Assembly (NCBI GenBank): GCA_016763185.1
Contig: JAESUG010000053.1
Location: 1 to 38,162 of the forward strand
Direction of reading: 5' to 3'
Source of the DNA: Robiginitomaculum sp.
GTDB lineage: Bacteria; Pseudomonadota; Alphaproteobacteria; Caulobacterales; Maricaulaceae
Length of the DNA: 38,162 bases
How positions within the stretch are numbered: position 1 is the stretch's first letter; each line of letters opens with the position of its first letter. This document shows positions 7,014-15,975 of the stretch, one piece after another. The translations under genes and the position numbers were made by a program. The notes below the pieces were generated by a model that had not been told where the DNA came from, made no database searches, and was given only the letters and a program-made list of their open reading frames with translations.

Positions 7014-8195
7014 ATGGCAAGTGATGCAGACCAAGAAGCGATGATGGCCGCCTGGGAGGCGGAAGCTGGGGATGACGATGGTGCAAGTTCCACGAAGGGC
7101 GGCGGCGACGCCGATGCGGGCAATGATGACGCATTTGCTGCCGAATGGGAGGCTATGGTTGGCGATGATGGCGGTACCATTAGCGCTACCGAGCCAGAAG
7201 GTCCCGGTTCCGAACGTATTCTTAACCAAGACGAGATTGATAACCTGCTCGGCTTTGATGGCTCCGAAGAAACCGGTGATGAGCAGTCGGGCATCCGCGC
7301 CATTATTGATAGCGGGCTGGTCAGTTACGAACGACTTCCCATGCTGGAGATCGTATTTGATCGCTTAGTGCGAATGATGACGACGTCGTTACGTAATTTT
7401 ACCTCGGACAATGTTGAAGTTAGCCTCGACAATATTTCCTCTATCCGCTTTGGTGATTATTTGAATTCCATTCCGTTGCCAGCTATTTTGGCGGTTTTTC
7501 GGGCGGAACAGCTTGATAATTATGGACTTTTCACGGTAGATTCGAATTTAATATACTCGATTGTTGATGTGTTATTGGGCGGGCATCGTGGCACGGCAGC
7601 CATGCGGGTTGAGGGCCGACCCTACACCACGATTGAACGCCAATTGGTGCAAAAAATGATCCGGGTGGTGCTCGATGATGCGCAACGAGCGTTTGCGCCG
7701 TTAACGCAGGTCGACTTCACCTTGGACCGGATTGAAACCAATCCGAGGTTTGCCGCAATTGCTCGTCCGGATAACGCGGCGATTTTAGTGCGGTTACGCA
7801 TTGATATGGAAGACCGGGGCGGGCGCATTGAGCTGATGCTGCCGTATTCAACACTAGAGCCCATTCGCAAAATGTTGCTCCAACAATTCATGGGCGAAAA
7901 ATTTGGCCGTGATAATATTTGGGAAAGCCATTTAGCCTCACAATTATGGTCAACAGGCATTGATGTGCAGGCCGTTTTGGACGAGCACTCCGTTCCGCTG
8001 TCGCGGGTGATGGATTTAAAAGTCGGCGATACATTAATGCTGAATACGCCGCCGGATGGAGATATCGAGATCCGATGTGGCAATATCCCGATAGCGACCG
8101 CCAAAATGGGCAGAATGGGGCATCATGTAGCGGTACGGATTGGAAAAACCTTGGCCAAAGAAAAAGCCGCGCAAAAAATACTGGAACAAACGTAA
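7014..8195 (+). CDS. fliM: FliM, flagellar switch protein with acidic N-terminal extension
   Basis: C-ring protein that binds CheY-phosphate and transmits the switching signal to FliG. The CheY-binding motif LNQDEIDNLLGF, usually at the extreme N-terminus, sits at residues 70-81. It follows an acidic, Gly-rich extension carrying two similar segments, MMAAWEAEAGDDDG (10-23) and FAAEWEAMVGDDGG (41-54). The middle domain (YERLPMLEIVFDRLVRMM through GGRIELMLPYSTLEPIR) and the C-terminal FliN-like domain (LDEHSVPLSRVMDLKVGDTL) are complete, for 393 residues in all. Such extensions are, as I recall, seen in other alphaproteobacterial FliM. The stop overlaps the next ATG (TAATG). Confidence 0.97.
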   Translation: MASDADQEAMMAAWEAEAGDDDGASSTKGGGDADAGNDDAFAAEWEAMVGDDGGTISATEPEGPGSERILNQDEIDNLLGFDGSEETGDEQSGIRAIIDSGLVSYERLPMLEIVFDRLVRMMTTSLRNFTSDNVEVSLDNISSIRFGDYLNSIPLPAILAVFRAEQLDNYGLFTVDSNLIYSIVDVLLGGHRGTAAMRVEGRPYTTIERQLVQKMIRVVLDDAQRAFAPLTQVDFTLDRIETNPRFAAIARPDNAAILVRLRIDMEDRGGRIELMLPYSTLEPIRKMLLQQFMGEKFGRDNIWESHLASQLWSTGIDVQAVLDEHSVPLSRVMDLKVGDTLMLNTPPDGDIEIRCGNIPIATAKMGRMGHHVAVRIGKTLAKEKAAQKILEQT

Positions 8196-8572
8196 TGACA
8201 ATCTCTCTTGCCTTTGAAATTTTAGTTAGTTTATTGCTGATGGTGACCATTGGGTACTGTTTCGTGTTGGATCGGCGCTTAAAAGCACTGCGTTCTGGCC
8301 AAGACGGGGTACGACAATCTATTGTCGAATTGGTTCAAGCTACGCTGCAAGCGGAACAAAGCGTGCAATTGCTGACCAAAACCGGGACACAAATTACGCA
8401 AGATATTTCCGCTAAAATCACTGAAGCAAAACGAGCAACTGCCAGCATTCAACAACCCATTCCAACGACCCCGGCGGCCCGGCCCAATCCATTAGCAAGT
8501 CCATTAGCCGGGTTAGGGCGTGATGCGGCGACCAGCTTGATGGATCGCTTAAAACAAGCAGGAGCACAATAA
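8195..8572 (+). CDS. DUF6468 flagellar-operon membrane protein
   Basis: A 125-residue single-pass membrane protein. The ATG at 8195 shares a base with the fliM stop. Residues 5-24 form the membrane helix, 27-82 a predicted coiled coil rich in Gln, Glu and Leu, and 87-105 a Pro/Ala linker (about six prolines) before a short amphipathic end. From memory this is the DUF6468 family, which sits after fliM in many Alphaproteobacteria. Its place and layout (bitopic, proline-containing tail) recall PflI, the Caulobacter polar flagellum-positioning protein. That identification is tentative and rests on context, not on a residue-level match I can verify. Confidence 0.75.
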   Translation: MTISLAFEILVSLLLMVTIGYCFVLDRRLKALRSGQDGVRQSIVELVQATLQAEQSVQLLTKTGTQITQDISAKITEAKRATASIQQPIPTTPAARPNPLASPLAGLGRDAATSLMDRLKQAGAQ

Positions 8573-9279
8573 TGTCCATTCGTTTATTTGCTATTCTTGC
8601 GATCATCGGCCTTGGCTTGATTGCCATCAAAGCGTTGTCGATTACGGATGAGGTATTGTCCTTGATAAATCCGGTGCAACCGGCATGGGCGGCCGCAAAA
8701 CCAAAAGAAGATGATGCGGCAAAGAAAGATTTAATGATGTCTGAGGCTTCGGACACGATGGTTGAACCGGAGGTTGCATCAAAACGCCAAGGCCCGCAAA
8801 GGCTAAGCTTTGCCGAGCAAGCTGGACTGAGCGAGCAAGAATTAAATGTGGTTTTACGCTTAAGTGAACGCCGCGAAGAACTTGACAAGCGAGAGCGTGG
8901 TCTACAAATCAGAGAAGCAGTTGTCGCTCTTTCCGAGAAACAATTGGATGAGCGCCTGATGAGAATTGAAGGTGCGATTGCCAAATATGACGAGCGTATC
9001 GGTTTATTAGACGAACAAGAAACGGTACGTATATCGGCGGTGGTCAGAACCTATGAAGCGATGAAACCAAAATCCGCTGCTGCGATTTTTAATACCTTGG
9101 ATAAAGGGGTGTTATTACAAGTTTCGACGCGAATGAAACCCTCGGCAATGGCGAAAGTGTTAGCGGCGATGGATACGAAACTGGCCTCGGATTTGACCGT
9201 CCAGATGGCCGAGCAATTCTCTATCCCCAAAACTGCCGAAGCATTGTTGAATGATAGACAATCTGCCCCGGAAGGTTAA
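8572..9279 (+). CDS. MotE-like flagellar coiled-coil protein
   Basis: A 235-residue protein with an N-terminal hydrophobic anchor or uncleaved signal (about residues 4-22), an Ala/Lys linker, a long charged coiled coil (about 95-150), and a C-terminal MgtE-N/FliG-like helical domain (RTYEAMKPKSAAAIFNTLD, then KPSAMAKVLAAMD). This order matches MotE, the periplasmic chaperone of MotC described in Rhizobium, and related proteins of flagellar operons. Its ATG overlaps the previous stop (TAATG), so fliM, the DUF6468 gene and this gene are translationally coupled. Whether it acts on MotB here, since no MotC is visible, is open. Confidence 0.8.
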   Translation: MSIRLFAILAIIGLGLIAIKALSITDEVLSLINPVQPAWAAAKPKEDDAAKKDLMMSEASDTMVEPEVASKRQGPQRLSFAEQAGLSEQELNVVLRLSERREELDKRERGLQIREAVVALSEKQLDERLMRIEGAIAKYDERIGLLDEQETVRISAVVRTYEAMKPKSAAAIFNTLDKGVLLQVSTRMKPSAMAKVLAAMDTKLASDLTVQMAEQFSIPKTAEALLNDRQSAPEG

Positions 9280-9379
9280 CCGAAAAACCGTGATTTTCTA
9301 ACTCTAGCTTAACCCTGTTTGGATAACGTAATTGCAATGCTGCGCCAATGGGGTGTGGGTTGAGGAGTTTTGGAATTTG

Positions 9380-12300
9380 ATGATGATGAACTTGGGCATC
9401 ATAAAGATTTGGTTAGCCATCATGGCGATCTGCTTTGGTCTCTTGGTGGCGGTGACGGCCAATGCCCAGCAAGCGGTCAGTTTCAGTACGCAAACCGGCA
9501 CCGGCTATGGCCGAATATTGGTGAGCTGGCCCGAAGGAAATACGCCGCCGGGGCTGCATGTAGAAGCCAATATCACCAACAGTGTATTGGTGATCAAATT
9601 CAATGAACTTTTTACCGGCGACTCTAAGCTCATCCGTGACGGGTTGCCGAACCGGATCGCTTTGGCGCGGTTGGATGGGGATGGCAAGACCATACGGATT
9701 GCTTTGCGCCAACCGGTTGAAGTTCAAACTTCAAAATCTCACAATGTGTTTGCGATTGACTTAGTGGCGCCAAACGCCGGTATTACGCCGCCAAAACTAG
9801 TTTCACCTTTGGCCAAGCGACAAGCGGACCAAATCGCTTCTGCCAAAAAACGGGTGCGTGATGAAGTAGAGAAAGCCAAGCATTTATCGCGAGAAAGCCC
9901 GGCTTTACCGTTACAAGTCAGACATGCGCAAAGCTTGGATAACACGCGTATCACCTTCGATTGGACCGAAACCGTGGAGTTTCGAATGTTGGAACGGCAA
10001 AATGGACTGGATATCGTCTTTGACCGTCCTGCGGTTCCGGCTCTTGCCGCGCTAAACGCGGCGCAACCTCGCGGGTTTTTATCGGCTAGTTCGCAAGTTC
10101 GTCAGGGCAAAACGATTGTTTCCATCAACAAAAGTTTTGGGTTTTCTCATCGTATATCCCGCGAAGGTACATATGTTAATGTCGATCTTTTTGGGGAGGT
10201 TGAACCATCGGAATTGGTTGTTTCTGCACTTGAACCGACGCCGGACTCTGTTGCGCCCTCTGTTGCGGACCCTATTGCGTCAGTGATTGTGCCGGTGAAA
10301 TCCGAACGGGATAATCCGGTTCCGCTTTCTGGTGTTGTTCCCGTAAAAGTCACGGCCAAGGGGTCGGCATTGCACCTAACTTTTGATTGGGCTGCACCGG
10401 TCGGCGCAGCTTCATTTCAACGAGGTGATGCGTTATGGATCGTATTTGATGCAACGGTGCGCATGGATATTTTGGAACTCCGAGAAGGCGGTAGCCGGCA
10501 TGTGGTCCAGCGCAAAGCCTTGCAAGGTTTGGATTATTCAGGTTTGAAAATTCGTATCCCAGCCTCAACTCAAATTGAAGCTCGTCCAAATGGCGATGGC
10601 ACAAGTTGGACATTTATACTCGATGACACATTGGCATTTCCGATAGCTGAAATTGACTTGCGCCGAGAGGCTGATGGTTCTGGTCCTGGACGCTTGGCGG
10701 CATTGGTAAAAAATGCGACTTCCTTGCTTTGGGTTGAAGACGAAGACGTGGGCGATACCTTGGTGGTGGTTACGGGCGTTGGGCCGTCAGTCGGGTTAAC
10801 GGACCCGCGCCGGTTTGTTGAAGTATCCGTATTGCCATCGGCGCAAGGCATGGCTTTTGAAATAGCGGCGGACGGGTTGGACATCCAGCTACAAGGCGAA
10901 CTGCTTACGATCAATTCTACAAAAGGCCTGAACCTCACCCCTTCGGCGACGCCGTTACATCTTAATTCCCAAAGAACAGGTGAGATCGCTCGGATGGGGG
11001 CTGCGCCCGCCATCTCTGCTTCGCCCGGGTTTATTGATTTTGAAAAATGGAAAAACCTTGGTGGTGAAGGCTCCTTTCACAAGACGTATGGTGCGTTATT
11101 ACGCCGGGTGGCGATCGAAGATACCAACCCCGAAGCTAGAATGATCTTGGCTAGGTTTCTCATCGCCCACGAATTAGGGGCCGAGGCTTTGGGGGCTTTG
11201 TCGTTGGCGCAAGCGCTGGACCCTTTGTTGGTCCAAGATGCGCGGTTTCGAGCGTTACGCGGTACGGCTAATTTGCAAATGCATCGGATTAAAAACGCCA
11301 CCGCTGACTTTGCGGCTCAAACCTTAAACCGCGATCCTTCGGCGGCATTATGGCGTGGCTATTTGGCGGTGCAGACCGAAAATTGGATTGAAGCTCGGCA
11401 TAATTTTGAAAAAGGCCATGAGGCTTTTTATCTGTTTATACCAGAATGGCAGGCAAAGTTTCATATTGCCTTTGCCCAAGCTGCGATGCAACTCAACGAC
11501 TTGGGCGCGGCGAAGGCACAATTGCGCGAGGTGTTTGGGAATAATTTATCACTACCAACGCAATTAGAAGCGTCCATGGCCCGGGCCGAATTGGCGCATC
11601 GCAGTGGCCAGAGCAACCAAGCCTTGTCCATTTTGCGTAATGTCATTGCAACCAAGTACGAGCCATTGGTGGTGCAGGCTATTTTTGCGGAAACCCGAAT
11701 GAAACAAGATCTCAACCAAATCTCTCAGTTGGAAGTATCCGAAGTACTAGAAAATTTAAGGTTTCGCTGGCGTGGTGATAAAGTTGAATTGGAATCGGCT
11801 CGTATTTTGGGCGCGTTTTATTCTGAAACCGGTGATTATCGACGGGCCATGGAGGCGATGAGCCTTGCGGTTCGGCGCTTTCCAGACTCGCCGGTCGCCA
11901 AACGATTGCAAGTTGATCTAAGCCGTACATTCTTGGAATTATTTCTTGAGGGCGGTGCCGACAGCATGGACCCGATACAAGCGGTCGCGTTGTTTTACGA
12001 GTTTCAAAGTTTTGTCCCCTTAGGCAATGATGGTGATAGAATGTTGCGGCGGATGGCGGACCGGTTGATCGTGTTTGATTTACTGCCGCAAGCCGCCGAA
12101 TTACTGCAATACCAAGTAGACCAAAAACTGTTTGGACTGGGTAAAGCGCAAGTCGCGGCAGATCTGGCATTGGTATACTTGATGGACCATCAACCAGAAA
12201 AAGCCCTACGCGCTATCAATTCTTCGCGCCAAGCCCGATTGCCAAGGGCGCTCAATATGGAGCGAAGGTTATTAGAGGCACGGGCCTTGCTCGATTTAGG

Positions 12301-12775
12301 TCGGACGCAACATGCGCTTGATCTGATTGAGGTTGACCGAACCAAAGATGCGGAATTTTTACGGGCCGACATTTTTTGGTTGCAAAAAGACTGGCCAAAG
12401 ATCACCAAGCAATTGACCCAAACGATTGAGCGCCATGTCTATAATCCCGCACAATTGGCCGAAAATGAAGCCAGTTTGATCTTACGCGCCACTATTGCCA
12501 GCGCCCTAGCCGATGACAAGCCGGCTTTTGATGCCTTGGTTAGCAGATGGGCGGATGTAATGGCCGAAACCGATGCTGCCGAGGCATTTCGCTTAATCTC
12601 GGCGCAAACCAATTTAGGCGGCGTCGAAGTAAAAGACCTAGCGCGCAGCATTGGCGGCACTGACACCATGCGCTCTTATCTCGAACAATACCGTAATCGC
12701 TTGGCTGAACGCACCCAAAGCGCCGCAGTCGGTGCGACCCTGACAGGTGATGGACCGACAAGTAACGATGGATGA
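9380..12775 (+). CDS. Large exported TPR protein of the fliL operon
   Basis: About 1131 residues. A cleavable signal peptide ends near residue 29 (VTANA before QQAV). Residues 30-540 are beta-rich with three or four repeats of the type 'LHLTFDWAAPV...FQRGDALWIVFD' (compare ITFDWTETVEFRMLERQNGLDIVFD), resembling AMIN-like periplasmic domains. From about 550 to 1060 come tetratricopeptide-type helical repeats (AEALGALSLAQALDP, RRAMEAMSLAVRRFP, AAELLQYQVDQ). It lies 100 bases after the MotE-like gene on the same strand, so it is probably a periplasmic flagellar scaffold. As I remember it, flbY occupies the equivalent place in Caulobacter. GAGGAG precedes a TTG/ATG cluster at 9377-9388, so the exact start is uncertain by a few codons; an earlier ATG at 9332 would spoil the signal peptide. 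Confidence 0.75.
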   Translation: MMMNLGIIKIWLAIMAICFGLLVAVTANAQQAVSFSTQTGTGYGRILVSWPEGNTPPGLHVEANITNSVLVIKFNELFTGDSKLIRDGLPNRIALARLDGDGKTIRIALRQPVEVQTSKSHNVFAIDLVAPNAGITPPKLVSPLAKRQADQIASAKKRVRDEVEKAKHLSRESPALPLQVRHAQSLDNTRITFDWTETVEFRMLERQNGLDIVFDRPAVPALAALNAAQPRGFLSASSQVRQGKTIVSINKSFGFSHRISREGTYVNVDLFGEVEPSELVVSALEPTPDSVAPSVADPIASVIVPVKSERDNPVPLSGVVPVKVTAKGSALHLTFDWAAPVGAASFQRGDALWIVFDATVRMDILELREGGSRHVVQRKALQGLDYSGLKIRIPASTQIEARPNGDGTSWTFILDDTLAFPIAEIDLRREADGSGPGRLAALVKNATSLLWVEDEDVGDTLVVVTGVGPSVGLTDPRRFVEVSVLPSAQGMAFEIAADGLDIQLQGELLTINSTKGLNLTPSATPLHLNSQRTGEIARMGAAPAISASPGFIDFEKWKNLGGEGSFHKTYGALLRRVAIEDTNPEARMILARFLIAHELGAEALGALSLAQALDPLLVQDARFRALRGTANLQMHRIKNATADFAAQTLNRDPSAALWRGYLAVQTENWIEARHNFEKGHEAFYLFIPEWQAKFHIAFAQAAMQLNDLGAAKAQLREVFGNNLSLPTQLEASMARAELAHRSGQSNQALSILRNVIATKYEPLVVQAIFAETRMKQDLNQISQLEVSEVLENLRFRWRGDKVELESARILGAFYSETGDYRRAMEAMSLAVRRFPDSPVAKRLQVDLSRTFLELFLEGGADSMDPIQAVALFYEFQSFVPLGNDGDRMLRRMADRLIVFDLLPQAAELLQYQVDQKLFGLGKAQVAADLALVYLMDHQPEKALRAINSSRQARLPRALNMERRLLEARALLDLGRTQHALDLIEVDRTKDAEFLRADIFWLQKDWPKITKQLTQTIERHVYNPAQLAENEASLILRATIASALADDKPAFDALVSRWADVMAETDAAEAFRLISAQTNLGGVEVKDLARSIGGTDTMRSYLEQYRNRLAERTQSAAVGATLTGDGPTSNDG

Positions 12776-12787
12776 AATTAGCTAGTT

Positions 12788-15499
12788 TTAGAAAAATCCA
12801 CCACCACCGCCGCCGGTTAAGCGGGCGAGACCTGCGGTATAATTGGCAATTTGTGCAGTAAGAAAAGCTGGAACCGGGCCATTGGCAGACCTATTTCGCC
12901 CATTGGTAAGCAAGTCTTGTAACGCAGGGTCAATGGTTAATTGCCGATAAGCGGTACGAACCAGCGATAATGCGTCTTCTAAAACTTTGTTGGCGGAAAT
13001 TGCCGCCGTTAATGTGGTAAGGCCAATGCCGGAGGAAAAACCCAATCCATATATAGGCGGTGCTGCGGAGCTAACCTCACCGGTTGTCAACAAAGGGTTG
13101 GTCCGAATAACCCCTTCGGGGATGCCAAGTGCAGACAATAAATCACGGCCATCCGGTCCAGCAAACAACTCGATGGTATGCTCGTCTGCAGCTTCAATGC
13201 GTAAGGTATCGCCAACGCTTCCACGAACGGTTCTTGAGGTGCCATCCAATACCAAAATCGCGTTGATCTTGAAGGTTAAGGCCCGGTAGGTATCATTTGC
13301 ATCAATCGTGACCGAGCGCCGTGGCCCACCATCAATACTGATCTGCAATTGGTCGCCCTCTCTGGCCACCGTACGTTCGGTGACCACCCGACTATCCGAC
13401 GTTACCGCCAGCCCATGTGGCAAACCAAATACATCCAACACCGAAGTTCCAGCCGGGTCGATGGCCAAGGCATTGGCAGTTGCAATCCCACCGCGGCCAG
13501 TCAACTGGCTGGTGCCTTCCAAGATACCGGTCGTTAGATCAAAGCGGCTAATAAAAGCATTACGGGTTCCATCTAAAACGCCGCCGCCCGGCAAGCTGCC
13601 GGCCGTAGTTCCGGCGGCGTAAAGCTTATCGTTGGCGGTGTCGATACCAGTAATGCGATCTGTCGCCGCCGTGCCTAAGAAATTGGTCCAAATGCGGGTT
13701 GGCACCCCGCCGCCGTCTTCGTCAACACGGATTACAAATCCATCATTTGCACCGGAATGGGCAACAATACCCGCGCCCAAACCATTGTTGGCACCAACGG
13801 TGCCACCGACGATAATTGCCGAACCATTGACACTAAGCGAGGCGATGGAGCCATTGTCCAAACTGCCTAAATCATGTTGCCAAAGGGCCGGATCGGTGCC
13901 GTTGCTGGCGCTATATTTTGTTAATTTACCAATACCATTTTCGCTACTGGCTACCAATAAATCGCCATTGGCATCCAACGCAATTGCAGTTGCGCTCTCG
14001 GCATTACTGGTTCCAAATTGGCGGGTAAACAGGGTATCTCCATTGGTATCTAATGCCCGGATATACCCATCCGAACCCCCATTGTGCGGCCCGCTTAAGC
14101 TGCCATTGGTTGCCCCGACTACATAAATGGTGCCATCATTTGCCACCACCACGCCATTGGCTTGATCATCGGCGTTCGCGCCAAACCGCTTGATAAATTG
14201 CTCGGTGCCATTGCCGTCATATTTCACCACAAAACTATCGGTTCCGCCAAGCTGGGTCGTGTTACTGAATACGCCGCTAACTTTACCGGACAACACAACG
14301 GAACCATCGGCGCCAATGGCCAGACCTCGAACATCGACATCACCCGCCGCCCCCAGCGCTCGTGTAAAGGCGGGCTTTCCGGTGCTGTCAAAGCGAACCA
14401 AGTATATGTCATCCTCGCCGCGCGGGGCCAGGCCAGCGATGGCACCATCAGAGCGGACAATGGCGTAAATTTCACCATTGGTACCGACTTTGGTTGCCAA
14501 GAACTCGGTGGTTGCGTCTTCTGCGGCTTCTAGCCGGGTTGAGAAGTCGATGGCCGGTCCGCCGATCGCTTCGGCATCATATTTGACCAGACGTGCGGTG
14601 GTGGTCTCATCGCTACCTGTAGTGCCTACGGTGTAGATGGCAGGGGTTGCAACGGCGGCGCTAAACTCCAATGGTTCGGTGCTGGAGCCGACAATTTGAA
14701 ATCCGAATTGATTGCCTGGTACCACACCGTTTTCGTCCGGTTCACCAATTTTTACTCGCTTGAATGTTGAAAACAATTCAGCAGCAGCCAGCTCCGTATT
14801 GATGAAATCGGCCACATTGTCCAAAGTTCTAGGGGTTGTCCCTAAATCGGCTAGATTAATATTAACCACCACATCGCCCGTTACTCGTTTGGCGGTGATG
14901 GTAAATTCGGCATCGTCGGCAAACCCTGGAACCACATCATCAAATGCGCCTTGGTGAACCACGCCGGTGATATAATCAGCGCGATTTCGTTCAATGGATA
15001 TGGTGCTGTCAGCCCGGTTGATTTCCGCGCCTTGCAAGAAGGACAATGCCTCAAATTCAGTGACGGCGAGAAAGCTTTCCAACTGGGTAATACCCTCGCC
15101 CAAACGCCGGTCTAATAACCTGCGACGGCTGTCGGTTATGGTGTCGTCGGTGGCCTCAATGCCTAAGGCGGCAAGCCGCCGTATGCCTTGGTACAGAGCA
15201 AATAATTTTTGTTGATCTTCTGGAGCAGCAGTATCGGAAAAGCTTTCCAAATCTTCGTGAAAGAACTCGCCGTTGGCCAGTGCTTGGGTTAATACTGCCG
15301 CTTGTCCCAATGGCGATGCTGCGGGGTCCCAAGGTGGGGGTACAGATGTATCTGGCCGAACGGCGTTAGAGCGCGATAAATTGTTGGCACCGCGGCTGGC
15401 AAACGCTTGTGCTTGGCGCAAAGCGGCCCCGGCCTGATAGTTGCTTAATAGCAAATCAGAGCTTAGTGAGATCGGTCGTGAGAAGCCAAAATCGGCCAT
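12788..15499 (-). CDS. FlaEY-like flagellar protein with beta-propeller
   Basis: A 903-residue protein with no signal peptide. Residues 1-190 are helical and Ala/Gln-rich (QAGAALRQAQAFASRGANNLSRS, then PPPWDPAASPLG). Residues 195-285 and 715-800 resemble the hook/flagellin 'IN' modules (LDNVADFINTELA; DGGPRRSVTIDANDTYRALTFKIN and HTIELFAGPDGRDLLSALG). Between them, about 290-690, are beta-propeller (SBBP-like) repeats of the form 'D-x-A-x-G-[IVL]-A-[IV]-x-x-D-G-x-[IV]-Y-V-x-G' followed by 'D-[AGS]-F-V-x-[KR]-[FY]-D-x-x-G'. The C-terminus is helical and ends in a poly-glycine run. I recall proteins annotated FlaEY in Caulobacter relatives with this build. The modules and the lack of a signal suggest export through the flagellar type III path, but that is inference. 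It converges on the TPR gene with a 12-base gap. Confidence 0.7.
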   Translation of the reverse strand: MADFGFSRPISLSSDLLLSNYQAGAALRQAQAFASRGANNLSRSNAVRPDTSVPPPWDPAASPLGQAAVLTQALANGEFFHEDLESFSDTAAPEDQQKLFALYQGIRRLAALGIEATDDTITDSRRRLLDRRLGEGITQLESFLAVTEFEALSFLQGAEINRADSTISIERNRADYITGVVHQGAFDDVVPGFADDAEFTITAKRVTGDVVVNINLADLGTTPRTLDNVADFINTELAAAELFSTFKRVKIGEPDENGVVPGNQFGFQIVGSSTEPLEFSAAVATPAIYTVGTTGSDETTTARLVKYDAEAIGGPAIDFSTRLEAAEDATTEFLATKVGTNGEIYAIVRSDGAIAGLAPRGEDDIYLVRFDSTGKPAFTRALGAAGDVDVRGLAIGADGSVVLSGKVSGVFSNTTQLGGTDSFVVKYDGNGTEQFIKRFGANADDQANGVVVANDGTIYVVGATNGSLSGPHNGGSDGYIRALDTNGDTLFTRQFGTSNAESATAIALDANGDLLVASSENGIGKLTKYSASNGTDPALWQHDLGSLDNGSIASLSVNGSAIIVGGTVGANNGLGAGIVAHSGANDGFVIRVDEDGGGVPTRIWTNFLGTAATDRITGIDTANDKLYAAGTTAGSLPGGGVLDGTRNAFISRFDLTTGILEGTSQLTGRGGIATANALAIDPAGTSVLDVFGLPHGLAVTSDSRVVTERTVAREGDQLQISIDGGPRRSVTIDANDTYRALTFKINAILVLDGTSRTVRGSVGDTLRIEAADEHTIELFAGPDGRDLLSALGIPEGVIRTNPLLTTGEVSSAAPPIYGLGFSSGIGLTTLTAAISANKVLEDALSLVRTAYRQLTIDPALQDLLTNGRNRSANGPVPAFLTAQIANYTAGLARLTGGGGGGFF

Positions 15500-15612
15500 T
15501 TGGGTTGAGCCTTCAAGTTATGGCCCATAGTTTCGCAGAAAATTCCTGCTTTTGACTTAAGATTATTGAAAATAGACGAAATGCCAAATGACTCACTTCA
15601 TTTGAAGCAAGT

Positions 15613-15975
15613 CTAGTCCTTTTTAGCGGCCGACCAAACCAAAGCCAAAGCAACCAAGGCCGGTAGAGCTTGGATGTAAAAGATTGAAGTACTGGCGGTA
15701 AAACCACCAAAAATTCCGGCGACCAGCACGCAAATCAGAAAGAAGTATTTCACATCCACCCGACCAGCCAGTAATCCCCAGACCAACCCGGCGGCCAAAA
15801 ATCCATTATACAGGCCTTGATTGGCAACCAACGGCGCGGAGGCCGCCGCAAATTCCGGGGTTATGTCAAATATTCGCTGCCCGATCGGAGTTTTCCAAAA
15901 AAACATCTCCAGCACCAAAAATCCAAAGTGACTGAGCGCCACAAATCCGGTGGCTAGTTTGGCGAATGCTTTCAT
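15613..15975 (-). CDS. DUF1304 family membrane protein
   Basis: A 120-residue protein with four hydrophobic helices. It carries the hallmark DUF1304 sequence: a histidine in the first helix followed by FLVLEMFFWKTPIGQRIF, then LVANQGLYNGFLAAGLVWGL. The family has no established function. Its ATG overlaps the stop of the upstream beta-lactamase-family gene by four bases (ATGA), so the two are translationally coupled. Downstream, the 113 bases to the FlaEY-like gene contain a small AT-rich inverted repeat (CTTCA/TGAAG) but no clear terminator. Confidence 0.88.
   Translation of the reverse strand: MKAFAKLATGFVALSHFGFLVLEMFFWKTPIGQRIFDITPEFAAASAPLVANQGLYNGFLAAGLVWGLLAGRVDVKYFFLICVLVAGIFGGFTASTSIFYIQALPALVALALVWSAAKKD

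Noticed and set aside
9319-9336. Sigma-54-like TTGGATAACGTAATTGCA before the large TPR gene
   Set aside because: Spacing is one base too long and the -24 element lacks the CAC part.
14162-14533. Open frames on the plus strand inside the FlaEY-like gene
   Set aside because: They are antisense shadows of the repeat-rich coding sequence, with no ribosome sites.
13300-14600. DNA-level tandem repeats suspected in the beta-propeller coding region
   Set aside because: The periodicity is at the protein level; the DNA units are too diverged to call as tandem repeats.
15594-15612. Inverted repeat CTTCA-TT-TGAAG after the DUF1304 gene as a terminator
   Set aside because: The stem is five AT-rich pairs without a following T-run, too weak to call.
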